Assembly: GCF_002078875.1 (NCBI RefSeq) | Contig: NC_034410.1 | Coordinates: forward strand, 80,934,832 to 80,998,831 | Reading direction: 5' to 3' | Origin: Numida meleagris | Lineage: Eukaryota; Chordata; Aves; Galliformes; Numididae | Length of the DNA: 64,000 bases | In this document: one piece after another, positions 60,869-64,000 of the stretch | How the letters are laid out: each line of letters begins with the position of its first letter | How positions within the stretch are numbered: position 1 is the stretch's first letter | Made by a program: the position numbers and the translations under genes | The notes under the pieces: generated by a model | Database searches by the model: none | Seen by the model: only the letters and a program-made list of their open reading frames with translations | Told to the model about the DNA's origin: nothing

Positions 60869-62214
60869 AACAGAATGTAGAATGCATCAGATTTACGTGT
60901 AGCTAGAACAACATTTCCTTGTATTTTTCAAGACTTATGAAGGTACACTTTTTTTCCCATTTATTTTTCTCCTATGGTTGTCTTTGAGTACGTCAAAAAC
61001 TCCACAGATTTCCAGCTGGCCAGTTAAGTTTCTCAGACTCCAAGTATGAGTTTCCTTAAATCAGGAACAACTCAGAAGACTCTTAGGGCACATATGCCAT
61101 TATATACCACTTTTTCTAATTTCAGCAGTTGTTCCTGACTCTCAAAGAAAAGGGACTGATTTATTCCCTATGGCACTTGCAGGATGACTGACATCACATT
61201 TGTTATCAGACCCATTTCAACTTAGCCATTATTGTTTACAGCTGACATTATGCTGAGTACTAAAGTGAACCTATGTTATTCAGAAGTACTTGGTTACTTT
61301 CAAACAAAACAATGCTGCAAGGCCCAGTCCAGCGTAAGTATTAATTATTAATTGTGTTATTATTACATGCAAGTAAAGTGAGATTGTCCTTTTGTTTCTT
61401 TTATCTGTAAATAACTCCTTGCATAAAAGAAAAATCAAAGTGACAAATGTGTGTAGCATTCAGGATTCAACATAAGGATCACTGTAGCATCCAGCGACAA
61501 GATGATTACAAAGGCGTGAATTTGACAAAGTGCTATGAGGAACAACTCTTAGCTTAGCCTTGTGTTTTACCTGGTAGGAGCAAATTCTTAAAGAGGCAGA
61601 CATGTTAAAAAACAAACAAACAAACAAACAAAAAACCTTCTTCTTGTTCTACAGTGTCAGAAGAACCCTGTAAATTGCAGCTCCTAATGTAGGTTTAGAA
61701 AGTGAAGCAAGCTGTAAGTAACTGGGTCTCATGCTACTAAGGGTTTGCACAGAAGTACTTGTGACTGATTTAGAAGCCAGGGAATGAGGCAAGAGCACAG
61801 AAAAACATAAAATACTCTCCCCCGTGCTACAGGAAATTCCCTAGTAATGACATTTGTATCAAGTACAGTTTTAGGTAAAGAGAATGAGTGGTTTAAATTA
61901 AATCTGATGAAAGAAGCAGACTGTAGGTGAATAGCCAGTGGATTACAGGAAGCAAAAAGATGGATGGGACTTCAAGAAAAGGCAAGAATGGGAGTAAGTC
62001 CTCATGCACAAGCAAACATTGACATTCAGGCTTTTACAATAAAATATTCATTTTTGTAATGAAATGTTTCCTTTCTATGTGGCCCTCTGACTCTTGTTCA
62101 CATTCCACAATTCCAGATTTTCTAGCTTATAGTATCTGCAAGGAACAGGCAAGATTTATAGTACACATAATAGGTAACAAATATAGCTAAGGATGTTACA
62201 AGAAGATTACTCAC
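60869..62214. other. No recognised feature
   Basis: Unique-looking AT-rich DNA with a CAAA repeat at 61612-61635. No gene was seen. Confidence 0.45.
61612..61635. repeat. (CAAA)n microsatellite
   Basis: Five to six CAAA units, ending in an A-run. Confidence 0.9.
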
Positions 62215-63015
62215 AGAATCATAGACTATCCTGACAAAACTGAAGAGAAAGTAACTCAGGCACCATCGTGCTCCCAGGGCTCTGTAGTCTTCTTTGATTC
62301 TGCACATTCCAAATTCCAGTGTCATTCATACCCAAACAAAAGAGCAATTGTGGGTGGTAGTCCATGCTCTTGAAAAGCTGTGGCACTCTCTTGGAATTGT
62401 CCCAGATCTTGGCTAACAGGAGGCAGCAAATGTCTCAAGACTCCCCATCAAGCCAGCAGAGGGGAGCCTTGATGCCTTTTAACAGAGAGTTGTGTACTAT
62501 AAGTGCACAGTGTTTGTATTTATGGTACACACTGCAGGCAGCTGATATGGTTTCTTCTTGCAGATCTTGGTCATGGGTGTCTGGTAATGAAACCAGAGTG
62601 TGGGGACTGATGTGGAGCTCTGCTTTTGTGGATCACCAGTGACCAAGGTGTCTCCTTCTCAGTGTTGTCTGCTACTAAATGTGATTATTAAACAACGTAT
62701 CTATCTCAGTGCCTCTAATGATACTCAGCCTTTCAACTGCTTCTGGCAGCTCAGCCACTTGAAAAAAATCATCCACCTGTGCGCATCTTGTGCAGGTATT
62801 TACCTCATCACTTGGAGAAGGTTCAGGGCACTTGATGCAAACTACCTCTTGAATCAAAATCTCCTTTCTCACCAGTTCTGTCTGGATGGATGAATCAAAT
62901 ATCTCTGGGAATTTCCCTGAAATTGCATTGGTTTTAGTCCACAGGCTCTCCCTCCTTCTTCTTCTCTCAGTGATTTTTTGCCATGGTTCTGCTTCATTGG
63001 GAAAGGTCACCTGAT
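62215..63015 (-). mobile_element. CR1 LINE: ORF1 region joined directly to a 3' tail
   Basis: On the minus strand the segment reads through CR1 ORF1: a CxxC-containing segment, then a diverged middle, then the esterase-like part near 62370-62250. At about 62232 it passes without ORF2 into TCTATGATTCTGTGA, two CR1 tail octamers. About 3 kb of a full CR1 (the end of ORF1, all of ORF2 and the 3' UTR) is absent. This is either an internally deleted retrotransposed copy or a chance later deletion. Confidence 0.72.
62675..63010 (-). pseudogene. CR1 ORF1 remnant, N-terminal part
   Basis: A 111-residue minus-strand frame contains CTRCAQVDDFFQVAELPEAVERLSIIRGTE, which matches the CR1 ORF1 zinc-knuckle and coiled-coil segment (CTQCAQVDDLL...ELQEEV-type in intact elements). 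A downstream frame on the same strand (62325-62250) keeps YRALGA and FSF-type residues from the esterase-like domain of ORF1. ORF1 proteins bind the element RNA or lipids in some CR1 families. The frames are interrupted and the protein is dead. Confidence 0.7.
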
Positions 63016-63229
63016 GTAAGCCTTTTCTCTGAAGACGATCCCCTCAAACTTGAATCTCAATGCATAGAAATATCAATAAGATATAAATTAGAAAAACTGA
63101 ATGACCTTGAAAATTTCAGTACAATAATAATGTGAAATTAAAAGAGTGGAGGAAAAAGGCAGTTTTTTAAAAAGAACTTATTTTACCACCTCAGTACTAA
63201 AGAAGAAGAATAAAACACACCAGCAGATC

Positions 63230-63840
63230 CTTGGAAGAATGAGTCATGTGTGGGCTGTAAACCATTAGAGTGATGTGACCATAAAAAATGATGAATACAA
63301 TTGTGAAAGGAAGAAAGATGAGAAGTTAATATATTTAATAAAACATTGGTTAGACCTCACCTAGTATAATAGGTACACATCTAGCATAAGTTGAAGATTA
63401 ATTCAAACTGAACTAGGAGCAAAAGAAATACTAGTTAGGGAACAAAGTTGAAAGTTGTCCCTGTTCCTAGGGAGAAGTTGACTGAATTATTTCAGCCTAA
63501 AAAAAGAGAAAATTCAGAGGTGGTGTATTTAGTCCCCATAGATAGAACAACTGGTTAAGTATGAGAAAATGGAGAAAGAAGAGTTACTTATATCCAGAGA
63601 CAGCATTACTACATGAAAAAAAAAAATACATGTGTACACTGATAATAAATCAGTGTAACCTAGAAGATAGAAAACAGCCTAACTTTCAGGCGACAGAGTT
63701 TCTCAGAACAGAGAGCATAGCGTCTGTGGAGAAAAAAATAGATCTTGATAAGTTAGTATTAAGGTGTTAAATTATTTCAATAGTATTAGACCTGATTTTC
63801 TTATGTTCTTTTCCAGTTTGGAACTTCTCTTGTTATTTGT
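63230..63840 (+). mobile_element. Ancient CR1/L3-like LINE remnant
   Basis: Several short blocks appear in the right order for the ORF2 C-terminus of old amniote CR1-like LINEs: ttggttagacctcacct (63351-63367), aattcaaactgaactaggagc, tatttcagcctaaaaaaagagaa, and later cttgataagttagtatt. The similarity is weak and no frame is open. The boundaries are approximate. Confidence 0.45.
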
Positions 63841-64000
63841 CAGTCCAGAGTCCAGTATTCTCCAGCTAGCTTTTTTTAGATACTCCACTCCTTGAGGGTG
63901 CAATTCTTAATATCAAATTTACTTATTAGAAGATATTTGATGTTGCACAGGATTTTGTATTTAACTGAGTGATACAAAATATACTGAAAGAAATACACTT

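Overview
The window reads as non-coding nuclear DNA from a bird, most likely a galliform (chicken, turkey or quail type). The evidence is the repeat content: many CR1 LINE fragments ending in the bird-typical ATTCTATG-like tail, four copies of one internally deleted mariner, and several compact retroviral LTRs whose promoter-to-poly(A) layout resembles alpharetroviruses. The DNA is AT-rich. I found no intact host gene, no tRNA or rRNA gene and no CpG-island promoter. The short open frames are either transposon remnants or chance frames. This is what a gene desert or a very large intron looks like.

Layout. 1-382 is the 3' part of an LTR abutting a CR1 scrap. 2681-3200 is a CR1 on the minus strand. 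7574-8267 is a probable degraded LTR and 8633-9053 a clear solo LTR with a 6-bp target duplication. 10860-11164 is AT-rich palindromic DNA, followed by a mariner (11198-11723) and an old CR1 (12095-12350). 12351-27391 is largely unrecognised DNA with homopolymers and one perfect 20-bp hairpin. 27392-27790 and 31347-31607 are two more solo LTRs of the compact type. 33551-34488 holds a CR1 nested inside a mariner. 41836-42375 is a complete mariner with TA duplications. 46654-47255 and 50484-50898 are CR1 fragments. 52452-53359 is an ERVL-like solo LTR split by a CR1. 54528-55905 contains two more pieces of that LTR family and a truncated mariner. 57425-58842 is a CR1 split by an LTR that carries four tandem tRNA-Phe primer-binding-site units. 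60703-60868 is a short CR1, 62215-63015 a CR1 ORF1 remnant joined directly to a CR1 tail, and 63230-63840 an ancient LINE remnant.

The genes do not work together here; the history is one of successive insertions. Three nested pairs give relative ages: CR1 into mariner, CR1 into ERVL-type LTR, and compact LTR into CR1. The most unusual object is the LTR at 57953-58439. Its U5 end is followed by four 37-39 bp units, each containing the LTR-end CA, a two-base spacer and an 18-base match to the tRNA-Phe 3' end, and the whole array lies inside the 6-bp target duplication. All family assignments come from recognising sequence by eye; no database search was run.
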